Source: Acanthaster planci
Lineage: Eukaryota; Echinodermata; Asteroidea; Valvatida; Acanthasteridae
DNA: 64,000 bases
Direction of reading: 5' to 3'
Assembly (NCBI RefSeq): GCF_001949145.1
Contig: NW_019091396.1
Span: 721,851-785,850 of the forward strand
Shown here: positions 36,101 through 48,100 of the stretch, one piece after another
Layout of the letters: every line of letters starts with the position of its first letter
How positions within the stretch are numbered: position 1 is the first letter of the stretch
Translations under genes and position numbers: made by a program
The notes under the pieces: generated by a model
Told to the model about the DNA's origin: nothing
Databases searched by the model: none
What the model saw: only the letters and a program-made list of their open reading frames with translations

Positions 36101-39100
36101 TACACGTAAGGTCCACAGCAAACTTTTTCTTCTTGCCAAATGTACAGGGATTTCAGAATCTTTAGGTCATTCAGCGAAGGTAATAGCTACACCTGACTAC
36201 ATGTAATGCACGCCTTAGAATTTTATGTATACATTTACATGCACCTGCAGTTTCCTCTTTTCTCATTTCTCCCTTAGTAACCACGCAACTAACATAGCAT
36301 GCACTCATTTGTTCACAAATGTATGCAGATTGGCAGATAGTGTACAATATTCATCTTTGGATATCACACCAATTCTTCAAGCGGGCAAAGAGCAACAATG
36401 CCTTTAACTGTTGACCTGCCTTTCTTGCTCTCACCAACGAGGGCGTACTTGTGCACAAAAAGTCCACAGTTTTGGGACCAGTTCATATGTACATGTAAAA
36501 GCTAAGATACCATGCAGGACACGGTGCCGATAAGTATCCCCCCCATGTCCAATCCCTATACACACTCTAGACTATTGTTACCTAACACATCCCCCTTGAA
36601 GTCTGTAAAGAATTCCTGAGATTCCCATCAAACAATGACCAACACAAAGGTGGGGGGAGGTTCTCTCTGTCCCATATCTTGCATCATATGGAAGCTAATG
36701 CCTGTCCTCTCAAACTAGGTCATGTAGGTACATGTACACAGTATGTACAAGTACATGTACATGTAAGTCTCTACATGTATATGAGCCTTTATCTGCCTGG
36801 CGCAGAAGCACCCCCTAATTGGTTGAATAGAGCCATGTTGGTGGGGTGTCTCATTTTGTTGGTAGAGACGTGACTGTAATGCATGCAGTTTATAGTTGTT
36901 AGAGAACCAGCAGACTCTCAGATTCCTCAACAAGAGCTACACGTTCATGTATTCACCGACCCAAAATAATGAATAAATCTACACCTCAAGTCAGTAATGT
37001 ACATGTACTGGCTATGTGTCACCCAATCCCTTTTCCAAAGCTAACACTAATGTGAAGTTATAAAAGTAATGTGCCATCAAATATTCCCGCTAGTGAAAAA
37101 GTCAAACACATTCCAACTGAAGCGAATTTCACTGCAAATGTTTGGTACTGTAGGCAAATTTGCTTTGCCCACAGTATATGCATTTGCCCCGAGGTACATG
37201 TACATGTACCGGTACAGGTGTATGAGCAAACCTTTACTTTTAACCCTGTCAATTCATTCAAGTGGCCACGTACTGTACATGTACATGTATAACAATAACA
37301 TGAAGACCATAATGCTACCAGTGCCATGTACATACATGTACATGTACCTACATGTAAGTGTACAGGCATGGTGCATGTACATGTACTTTGTATGCAATGA
37401 TGTGCAGGATATTTACGGTAAATTGAAAGAAAAATAAAAAAACAATGTGCAAAATGGCTCTCAGACAATGCCACTGTTCCTGATAAAGACCCATGAACCT
37501 GATAAATACAAAGTAACAACTGTGCGTTATGTTCCAACCTGCAAGAAAGTGCATACTGTACATGTACAAACTAGTATTGATCATGTAAGAAACATGGCCA
37601 AAAAAGTAAACATGCATATAATTTTTTTTTAAAGTTCAATAACAGAGATGGAAAAAAGGCACAAAGTGGGAGTGGGTGCACTGTGGTTTTATTACATTGT
37701 ACAATTATTTCAAGGAGATGTAAATTAATTTTTGATTTTTTTTTTTTTTTTGCCCTGCCCAACATATATTTTAACACTGTATGCTCAGTGTATGCTCCTG
37801 AAGTCTTGTAAAAAACCACAAGCATACTCGGGTGGGACTTGAACCCACGCCTGCACTAGTAAGCAAGAGGTTGTGGGTTCGAGTCCAACTCGAGTACACT
37901 TGCGGTTTTTTTCACAAGCCTTCGGGGGCATACACTGAGCATACGGTGTTAAAATATATGTCAGACAGGGCAAAAAAAAATCCAAAATTAATTTACATTG
38001 TGCAATGTAAGTTTTGGTTTTGATGCTGATATGCATGTATACAAGAATCATGCACACACAAACAAGTACCACACACATGTACACTGTATATACATGTAGC
38101 ATCCATGCAGGTGTATTCCGTTGTACGTGTGCATGATGCTAATGAGCCTACATGGTCTACGCAGAATTGTTGCATGATAGGGATGTCCATCACATTATTC
38201 TGTCACCAAGTCCCTTCACAATTCCAGTCTCAATCATACATGTACAGTGTAAGTGGCAATGATAAACGAACGCTAACTGCTCTGATTAGCTAGTGACTTT
38301 AACATTAAAAAATGTAAGTGGGTCACAATCGTGTTGACTACACAAAGATACATACGCATGTGACCTTTACTATGTGCAGATTAACACACAAAGAGATTAC
38401 TCCCGCCGTTCAGAGACATCATAACCAATGAACATGTTCTTTATACATGTACATGTAGTCCATGGTCAGATAAGCTGTAAAAAAAACAGGGTGTGGCCCC
38501 ACCCCATTTCAATTCACACTCTTTGACTGCAGAGGAAGACATATCCTTGTTACCTGTAGGCCTACACACCATGTAAACATGTAATTCGTACATGTACCAT
38601 GTGCATTGTACTCAGTGCATCATGAGTGGACAGAAATTCCCAACTGCCATCTGGACGTACTACCGTACATGTACCGTACATGTACAGTAGTACCAACTGC
38701 CATAAGGGCAACCTTAACAAGGATGGCAGGAGGAGTTTAGTTCAATGTTTAATTGGAGTGGACTCCCCAGAAGGCTGCAAAATTCCTCAGTGCACACATG
38801 CATGCACACATACATGTACATGAATGCTAAGTGATCACGACTCGAAGACACTCTTATCACAGTGCTGCATCTGAAACATGTAAAGACCGCACGCCAAAGG
38901 CATTTAAAACCGGCATCCACTTTGCCATTGCCCGTGTAGTTCACCGCACCTCTCGTGGCAGACGCATGTCCAACCGGCTGATTAATTTACTGTAATTGGT
39001 GAGCCCCTCTTTGCCAGACACAAAATAAATGGCCGGACGTGCAAAGGGTGCACGCCGCCTGTTTGCACAGAGCAGTGACCTCCAGTCCATAAACGCGCAC

Positions 39101-42100
39101 AGACACATAAAATGTACTTGTACATGTAGGGGAACACACTATGCACCTGTGTGCACATAATGCACGTCTGAAAGACACAATTATGGATGACAAATGGATG
39201 TCTCAGAAGATGTTGGTTGTTTCCTGTTTTGGAGCAGCTGTTTTCTGTCTGCTCATACACGAACATGTACATCTGCATGTACATGCTCGGTGGATTTTCC
39301 TTCAACCATGGTACCGTAGGTCCCGCTTTGGAAATTTGGTACAGTGGTGAAGATGTAAAGTTTATCCCTATGATAAATTTGTCCCAACAATAACTAATGT
39401 TCAACATGTGTAGTCCCCTCGACTACGGTACCAGTAGGCATCATGTGGTACAATACCATGCGGCCAGATTATCCATGTGAGTTATACAGTGTTGCAAACC
39501 TATAAATGTACAATGTACATGTAATATATTGTAATGTCTCATACATGTGCAGTACCTGAAGTGTACAAAATACTTTAATTGTACATTTTCTGATGACTTT
39601 CACCCAGTATTCCTTAATCCTCGAATTTAAAAATGGAGTTTTGCACACCCTTGCAGGTTAGGGCCTATGCATACATGTACCTTTGAAAAATACTTTTTTT
39701 GTACAGGCTACTGTAGCACCCCCCCAAAAAAAATCAAACTCGTCTTCTGCATAAAAGTGTTATAAATGAAGAACCAAATGTAAAATTGAATAAACCAAAC
39801 CTGGCTGAGAGTACAGTACATACATGTACGTACATTATGTACATTTGTTCACAGGAAAGCTACACATACATGTGTACATGTACCTGTAATCGAAACATCA
39901 TCTGTGGGATGATCTTGTCCCATGGTGACAATTGTGGAAGCTGAAATGAAGCTCATTTGAATATTTTATAAAATCTTGAGCTTTCTCCTAAAGTCACAGG
40001 TACATGTACATGCATAATTATGAAAGCTCATTTTCAGCACATGTGATATTCTATTTCATTTATTTAGTTTCTTTTTTTTTTCAAATCCACATGTATGTGA
40101 CCCATTTCATGTAATGTACACTATACCGGGTACATCATTGGTACAAAAACCTTAGAACCAGCTTTTATTTGAAAAAATAAATAGATAAAATTTGCTTTGT
40201 ATCTTGGTATGTATTTCAATAAGCCTTGCCTTTCAGGCCTGAGAATTAAAATAGAAGTTCTCTCAAACTGATTTTGCTTTCTTCTGACCTTTAAATTCAC
40301 TTGTTTACCGTTGATACGAGTACACATGCACCTGTAAATCTGCCATCTAGCATACATTTACAAAACATATTTGACAATACATGTATGTAACATATATGAG
40401 CAGATAACCTGTAAATGATCTTAGTGACAGTATCATCCATGTACATTTATGTACCGGTACACGTAAAGGAAATTTCAAGACCACACACAATACAAGTACA
40501 TGTGTACCGGCAGAATATGTCAGGATATCACTGCACAGTAAATGGCCTTAATTGTTTGAGAGTCTGTCTCCAACCACAAGCCACAGTCGTATTGGGAATA
40601 TTTTCATTCCAATTCTTTTGACATACCGGTACATGTAGAATATTTTCAACACACCCACAAACGGCACAATATGACCAGACTGACAGCCTGAAATTTGTGC
40701 ACGTCACTGCTGCTTTTTGATTACGTACATGTACCAGTATACACTATGAACATGTACAACGTACAATTGTACGATTTCAATCGTTAGTTACGGGTTTCTG
40801 GCAGTAAGCATGAAATGAAATATTGGTCATGATACTGAAGACGAACATGGAAGGTTTATTTTTTCAAAGAAACAGTAACCACTGAAAAAGGGTTGCATTA
40901 CTGCATAATTGTTAAATTTGAGAGAAACACCAGCAACCATATATGTTCATAAACTGACAAACGCACAAATCATTAGCAAAATAAATTTACAAGACTACAT
41001 TCCTATGAATATGAAATATTAACAAGAGACAAAATATTTCAGTCGAATTCACGGAATAGTATTACTTTGTAATTAATAATTGCACACTCTGTGTGAAGTC
41101 AGGCATGACAGATTAGATCTGTCTGAAGCAGTGAAGCATATAATGCAGTACATCTGTAGAGACCTGTACCTGTACATGTAGGGAAATACAAACGTGTACA
41201 TGTACCGACGACGTATACTGACCAGTATACATGTGCATGTATAATGTAAAGTAAACCGTGTGACTCTGTTCCTTGCATTATTAATTTTAATGGAGGTAAA
41301 GAGGGCCAAGTGCTTTTCATGGAATGTGGTACAGCGTACAAGCACACAATGGTTACGTTGGATAGTGGTAACACATTCCATGTATTATACGAAAGTACAC
41401 ACATGTGTACATGTACATGTAGTAACTACTACCGGTACATACATGTACACGTACGCACCTGTACCGGTACATTGTACATGTGAAGTCGTCACTGTACATC
41501 TCAGCCATTGTTTTTCTGATTGCGCCCAGATAGCGTAGGTAAAATGGATCATGTCACGTCAAACCACCAGGAGGATTCATTCCAGACGGCAGTTTTACAA
41601 TTCTCTTTGTACATGTTGTAAAAGGGGAGGGAATCTTTTAGAACGTCATTTCAGGCTATTAAGGCCTTTCTGCACACTGGTCTTTTCTCTGTGCAATGCT
41701 GGGATGAATACTACAGCAGGTTGCCAAGCTTTTCCATGCGTGTACAATGTACATGTATTCCATTCACGCTAGTTTCAGCTTGTACCAAGGGATGGCTGTG
41801 AGTTGTCATTTTCTACATTAGATAGAGCCCCCAGCATCAACCCTGGTTTCCACACTACATGTATTGGACTACTGCCAACATGGTGTGGGGCTGCCAAAAC
41901 CACAGAAATCCCAAATGGAGAATTTGGATAGCGTAAAAGAGCCTCAGCAATTGTGAGGACGAAACTGACCGCCAAGGTGGCAGCAACGGGCACATCAAGA
42001 AAACGAACTCAGGGTGTCAGTTTCCATGTACTGTGCAGATATGCCACTTCCATTTGAGTACTTACCGGAGTATCTTGACCTTCAATTTAGGTTTAAGAAC

Positions 42101-45100
42101 ACCGCATATACGTGTACTTTTAGCAGGGATGCCCCAATTTTGCCAAACAACCAAACAGGCCATCCATTTGTATTGTTTTGCAGTTACACAGTACTGCTCA
42201 AACAGTTCTACTCTTCTCACCACTGCTCCATCAGTTTTTAAAGTTTCAATGCAATGCAACTTTTAAATACCTCCTTTGTGTCCTGTTTGACCCAGTTTTC
42301 AATATTTGCAATGACATTTTCAGGTCATTTTCTTTTCACATATTGTACACGTACCTCTCTGATTTTCATTGACAAGAAAATGCAAATTTGCATGTTCATT
42401 AACGAAAGTGTCACGCCATCTGAGGCAGAAAGCTCAGTCTTACAGCTAAATCTCCCCCAATTTTGGATATTTTACTTTAATGACCTGTAAACAGTGGTAA
42501 TTCATTCTTGTTTCCATTCATAAGAGTGGGCCAATGAGCAGTTTTCCCAGAAACATTTTCAAGGAGCAAACTTTGTGTTAATAATTTTAACAGAATAGCT
42601 CTCAAAATAGACTTTTTCGCTAATATATTCATAATTATGCACACATGCACACAAATGGCCTTGGTGGCAAGAAGTGTGAGCTGGCCATTGAAACGATACA
42701 GGGGTGCGACTTCGATGATTGTTTCTCTCAGGTTTTCTGGGCTTTGTTCGTTTCTTTTCTACAGAAAATCCCATTCAATTGTTCTGCTATTAGTTCCTTA
42801 TCTAAGCCGGGTTTTTAGTGCTCTGCAAAGAGACTTTATATTTCCTGATTTTTTCCTGTGCGCACGAGATCGCCGTTTCTTAGTATTGCCCCCTTCAATT
42901 ATAAACTTACATGAAAAATAAATTACATCGTTCGTGTTCTTGGAGCCAAACTGTGCATTTGTAAACACGTACTGATGGTCAATGTACATGTACATACTGC
43001 AGGTACATACAGTAGCTTACCACTGAACCTGGTAATACATGTAGCTTGGAGTAATACCGAAAGAAATGGTATCCAGTTGTTGTGTTTGGGGTTGTGCGAC
43101 AAGCACGAAAGGACAAAGTGCAGATCCCAAAGAGGAAGTGATCTGGTCCTTAAGATTTCCCAAGTTCAGAAAGCAGAGAATCAAATGGGTACAATAAGTA
43201 AAATGCACATCATGGACACTTTAATTGCTTTTTTCTTCTTGTGTGTGACACCATCGCATACATCAGGTTGCAACAATGTAAGTCCTCGACTTCGGTGTTA
43301 GAGCTTTTCCATTCCATCGGTTCGGCGACACTCTAGAAGCTACATCAAATTGAAAAACCAACCCACGGTAGACTCCAGCAGCGTATTTGCCTTGTAAGAC
43401 TACACCTAAGTGAGCCATCTCCTCCAGAGAGAGATGAAGCCCAGGTCTGGACAACAATCCTGAAGGTATTCACTTGACTACCTACTCAGTTTGTTTCTCT
43501 GTACTCAGAAGGGATTGCCGGGGCAAGCGACTCAACATATTTAATCTGACAGGTTGGTGCATGGGGTTTTCCGTCAAAGAAAAACATGAATCATCACGCA
43601 CTGCAACAAGTCCCAGTCTGTTCTCCTGCATCAAACGATACCGGAACCTCTCAACATACTGAGTGACTAGATAGGGATGACATTCAAGTTTAACGAGTGT
43701 CTCTTCCTCAGCTAGGAAAACCTTTTTTCCTGAACTACCGGTACAACACAAAATGTTAAAAGTCAACAGAATGGCTTCTGTTCTATGAAGTTTAATTTTC
43801 CGCAGAACTTTAGCAAACACCATCATTAATTTCTTCAAAAAATGTGTTGCAAAGGGGTACGCATGCAGGCATCTCTTCATGTATACTCTGAATGGGAAAC
43901 CAAAAAACTCCACTGGATAAAAATATTCTGCCTTTTTCAAAAAAGAAACATGGAAGAAAGAAAGAGACAGAGGCAATTCGCTCTGTGTGTAAATAATCTC
44001 ATAACGTTAACTTTATGACACATGAACTGGTCCACACATGCTTCACAGGACAAGGCCAAGCAAACGATATATTACTCTATTTATTTCAAAGTGAACAACC
44101 ACAAAACTTGTTTTTAAGTGTAAAAAAAAAGTCCTCGTTCATCATTCACAAATCATCATGAAGAGCAGAGGTGGGCAAAAAGCCAACATCAGTTGGGTAT
44201 GACACATCACTGTCGCAGGAGCTTCTGAACTAAAGCAAGAGCAATTTCAATGGCTAGGGCATTCAACGCACCCTCTTGTTAGCAGCTTTCTTGAATCATC
44301 CCAAATCCATTACTACACAGGAATCCAATGCTCCTATCTTTCAGAGGACACACTGTGCCGTGTACAGTGACAGAGGCGGAACTCTTCATGCACATGTGTA
44401 CCTTCAACAATCCAGCCAAACCCTCCTAAACCTCCAGATGGAGAGGCGAGAATTTTTGAAAAAAAGTAGGGCTCTTTGTTAATTAATAAAGATTTCATCT
44501 GCATCTTGAAGGAATACAAAACGCATGACCACAAGTCTCATGCTATCCGATTACAGCAAAATATTACCCATACTGCTTTATAATATTTTACCGATGTATT
44601 TCATTATCCCTAACACAAATCATCAAGTCCTGTACCAGTTACGAAAGGCACAAATTCACTATTCCATAGCCCACATGTTCAATGTCTGTTGCACTAATAC
44701 AGAAAAGTAGTTCTGCTTGATTTAATGGGTACATATTTTGGATCAGTTTCCACAACATCTGTGCACTAACTTTTTTAGGGAATTCTTTCTCCGTTCAAAA
44801 TGCAGATGGAAATCAAACAAATTACACCAACATCTCAAAATACACACTCCGTCTGTAGTCTGCCCCCTTCCCCCAAATCTAGGGGTGACAAAATGGGGGC
44901 CAAACGACGGCTGACTCACCAGGAAATCGTCCGGCTGGATCCCAAACAATTCTCGGAAGTAACGGAAGGCGATTGGCGCGTAGGTCTTGAACCTGAAATC
45001 AGGGTAGGAGTGAGCAGGTGTGATGTTGCTGCCTTCGCTGTGAAAAAAAGCAGACACCGAAGGGAAACAAACTTAAGTTTTTACACGTGATGAATTCCAC

Positions 45101-48100
45101 AGAAATTATTTTATTCTTCCTTAAAATACGGGTCATGCTCATTCAAATTCCAAAAGTAAAAATAACATGTAAGTAAATGTATGCAGTATGCACGTGAACA
45201 AAATGACAATCGTCTTTTTACAATTTAAAAGAGATACATGTATGGCACAATATTTGGAAATATAACAGTAGTTTTACCAATTCTGACATGCACAAGACAT
45301 GCACACATCAGGATTCGGCAATTTTTTGTTCGAGAGTTGATTTCTGTTAAATGCCGAAGTTCTTTCTGAAGGAATAAGTGACAACAAGTCCTAGTAAGTG
45401 AGACTCAAAATTGAATGACCCCTATAATGCAAGGGCAGTCTTTTTTTTTTTGGGTGCAACTAAAGCTGCCCTTGAACAGTCTGACAACCCCAAAGGTTCA
45501 TTACGAACATTTTTTTCCATCAGTCTTGCTGACTCCTTAGTAAAAAGTAGCCCCAACACACAGAGAATGGACCATATATTTGTGTGTGGGCAATAAGCCT
45601 TTTGCTAGTTACATCTGAATAAAATCTCATACACTGAGTTCTTCACATTCAAATAACAATTTGAAACCTCCACACCAAAGACATATTTGTATAGCAAATA
45701 TACATTGCTATACCTCGTGATTTGGGGCAACTTTTACTTGGTTAAATAAGAGTCACCTTGGTTGGATAAGAAGGGCACTAAGGGCACTAAGGAGGGCACT
45801 AAGGAACCAGTCCATTCCAGAGATGCTGGTCGCTATGCACGAGTTACCGGTAGAGCAACAGTGTATTTAGTTTGGGGAATTCAACCTGTTATGTTTATGT
45901 GCAATCAAATAACTCAGTGTACCAGATTTTATTCAAATTTAACTCGCAAAAGGCTAAATAACAGGTAGCATGGTGGTGAATATCCCCTTGAAGTAAAAAT
46001 AGCATACATGTACGGTATATGTATAACAGAGTACCAAATTCAAAATTCAAAGAAAAACAAAAAAAATATGTGAAAGCGCATTCTACATGTACTGCCAACA
46101 GAGCCCGAAAGCAAAAGGTCATTCAGCGAGATTCCAGAACAATCGCAAGACTTAACTATGAGGATTTTACGTGAGATTGTCCTGTCACTTTCTATAATTT
46201 TTGGAAGAGTGATTTCTGATACCACCCCAAGGAACACTCACGTTGGAATTTCATCTGCGTGCTTTTCATGAAATATTATTGAAAAAGTCACCTGGAGATG
46301 GGTAAAAAAACAAATCTCAATAATGACCTTTCTTTTCTGGAATTACCATTCCCAGGTCTCCTTGTTCATGCACATTTATTTTCCCTTTATGACCTCACAG
46401 ATATATATGAGAACAAGCATGTGTAGCATTGGGAAGAATAACCTGCCGAGGGTTGATAATTTCTGTTTCAGGTCAGGCAATTTTTCAGTTTCTATAAATT
46501 AAAACGCTAATAAATATTTTGCAAAGGCATTTTTTCAGAGTTTTTTTAAGAAGTGAATGAACAAAAATAATCACAAATTTTAAATCTTAGCACATTATTT
46601 TTCCTATCCAAATGACCCAGAAGCACGTGATCGGGGGTCAACTTTGAGGCTCTATTGTATGTTATCTTAACGAAAAGATCAATCTACAACCTTCAGTTAT
46701 TAACTTGGAAACGGTTTCAGCCTCCCTTGCAGCCTGGTTTCAATTTTGAAATTTCCCCATAAAAACATTCCAACACATTCATTTCTTGGTTATGGGTGTC
46801 CAGTCCCACAATTTGGCACCGGCTCTTGACATCATTCGGGTATCAGTTTACAGGTAATAACTGGAAGAGGTTTTTTTTCACCTGGGGAAAAATACGCTCT
46901 CTACCACGGCAAAGTCTTGCAGCAGAACATCTCTCTCAGGCTTGGCCGATAGACTACCCACGGAATGCCCAATGCCAAGCTGAATTGCTGCCATCAACGC
47001 AGAGGAGCTTGTCTGCAAGAAACAAAGGTGTATGAAACGAAGATAAACACACGTGTGGTGTTCCAAACGCCATTACTGAGGTGACATTCCACTTGTACAA
47101 ATATTGGGTGGGTTTTTAAAAAGTCTGTGTGTCGTGAATTATATATGTGTAATTTTCTATATTGAATGGAAAAAAATCACGTGACTCCCCCTTTTGGCTA
47201 CTCTCTATAAAAAGTGTATTTTTAAGATTTCAAAGTTTGTATGTATTCCCTGACACAGGGGGGTGCATCGCAGTGCTGTCAACAGGTCAACACTGTTACT
47301 TTGGAGGATTTCTGTTTGAATTGTGGGCCCGAAATCTCCTCGCCGAAAATGTTTATGAGAAAAATTTAACTCACAGGCCTACTACTGTCAGAAACTGAAA
47401 CTGCCACAAATTAACACAGGACAAATTCTACAGTGGGAAAATATCCCAAATTCAGACCAATTTTAGTGCAGAAACAATTGTACATGAAGGTAGCAGCCTT
47501 GGATGGCATTATACGTACTGTACATAAACATGATGTTCAAGTACATTTACTCATAAACACATTACATGCAAGATCAAAAAGTGACAAAAGGCCCTTGAAA
47601 TGGCACAGTAACAACTGAAAGTGGGTTACATGGGAATTCAAAAACTCTGTAGGACCCTTTAAACTTGAGGCATGAGTACATTAGAGAAGTCACAATATCC
47701 TACATGTATTGGCCAAGAAGGTATTCAAGGATTACCGAAATACAACCTGCAAGCAAGCATGTTACCACTGCAGCGATGTCTTCCAATTCTGATCAATTTA
47801 CACGACTCCACAAAGGAACGTACATGTACATGCATAAATACTTTATATGTACTAGAGTCCAATCATTCCATTTGTCATACACAAATCGACGATACTTTGA
47901 TTTCCTCAGGCATGTCAACATATTTTGTTTTGACACCAACCATTCAGTCAACAGAGCAGACATTTTGTTAATGAATAACCGTCGAGACCACAGCTTTAAT
48001 TTAACGGTAAAATACTGCCCAGTTCCAACAGCCCTGGACGCCAAGTCTAATTAAACCAGAATTATCCTTGATCCAAGATTCCTCAAAAAAACAAAAAAAC

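Larger units (their letters stand above)
35848..44919 (-). other. PIP5K1 intron 5 (9.1 kb, largest)
   Basis: Phase 0. Contains the densest TACATGTA microsatellite, the tRNA-like palindrome (37720-37996), a dispersed repeat (36784-36920), a possible THAP-like remnant (43066-43197) and an unexplained minus-strand open frame (43482-43976). No established gene. Confidence 0.8.

Noticed and set aside
37058..37537. 159-codon minus frame rich in Cys, Thr, Met, Tyr and His
   Set aside because: It is a translation of TACATGTA microsatellite, which is open in most frames.
37720..37996. Functional tRNA gene or gene pair
   Set aside because: Only T-arm-like motifs are present; no A box, no paired acceptor stems, and the locus is a repeat palindrome.
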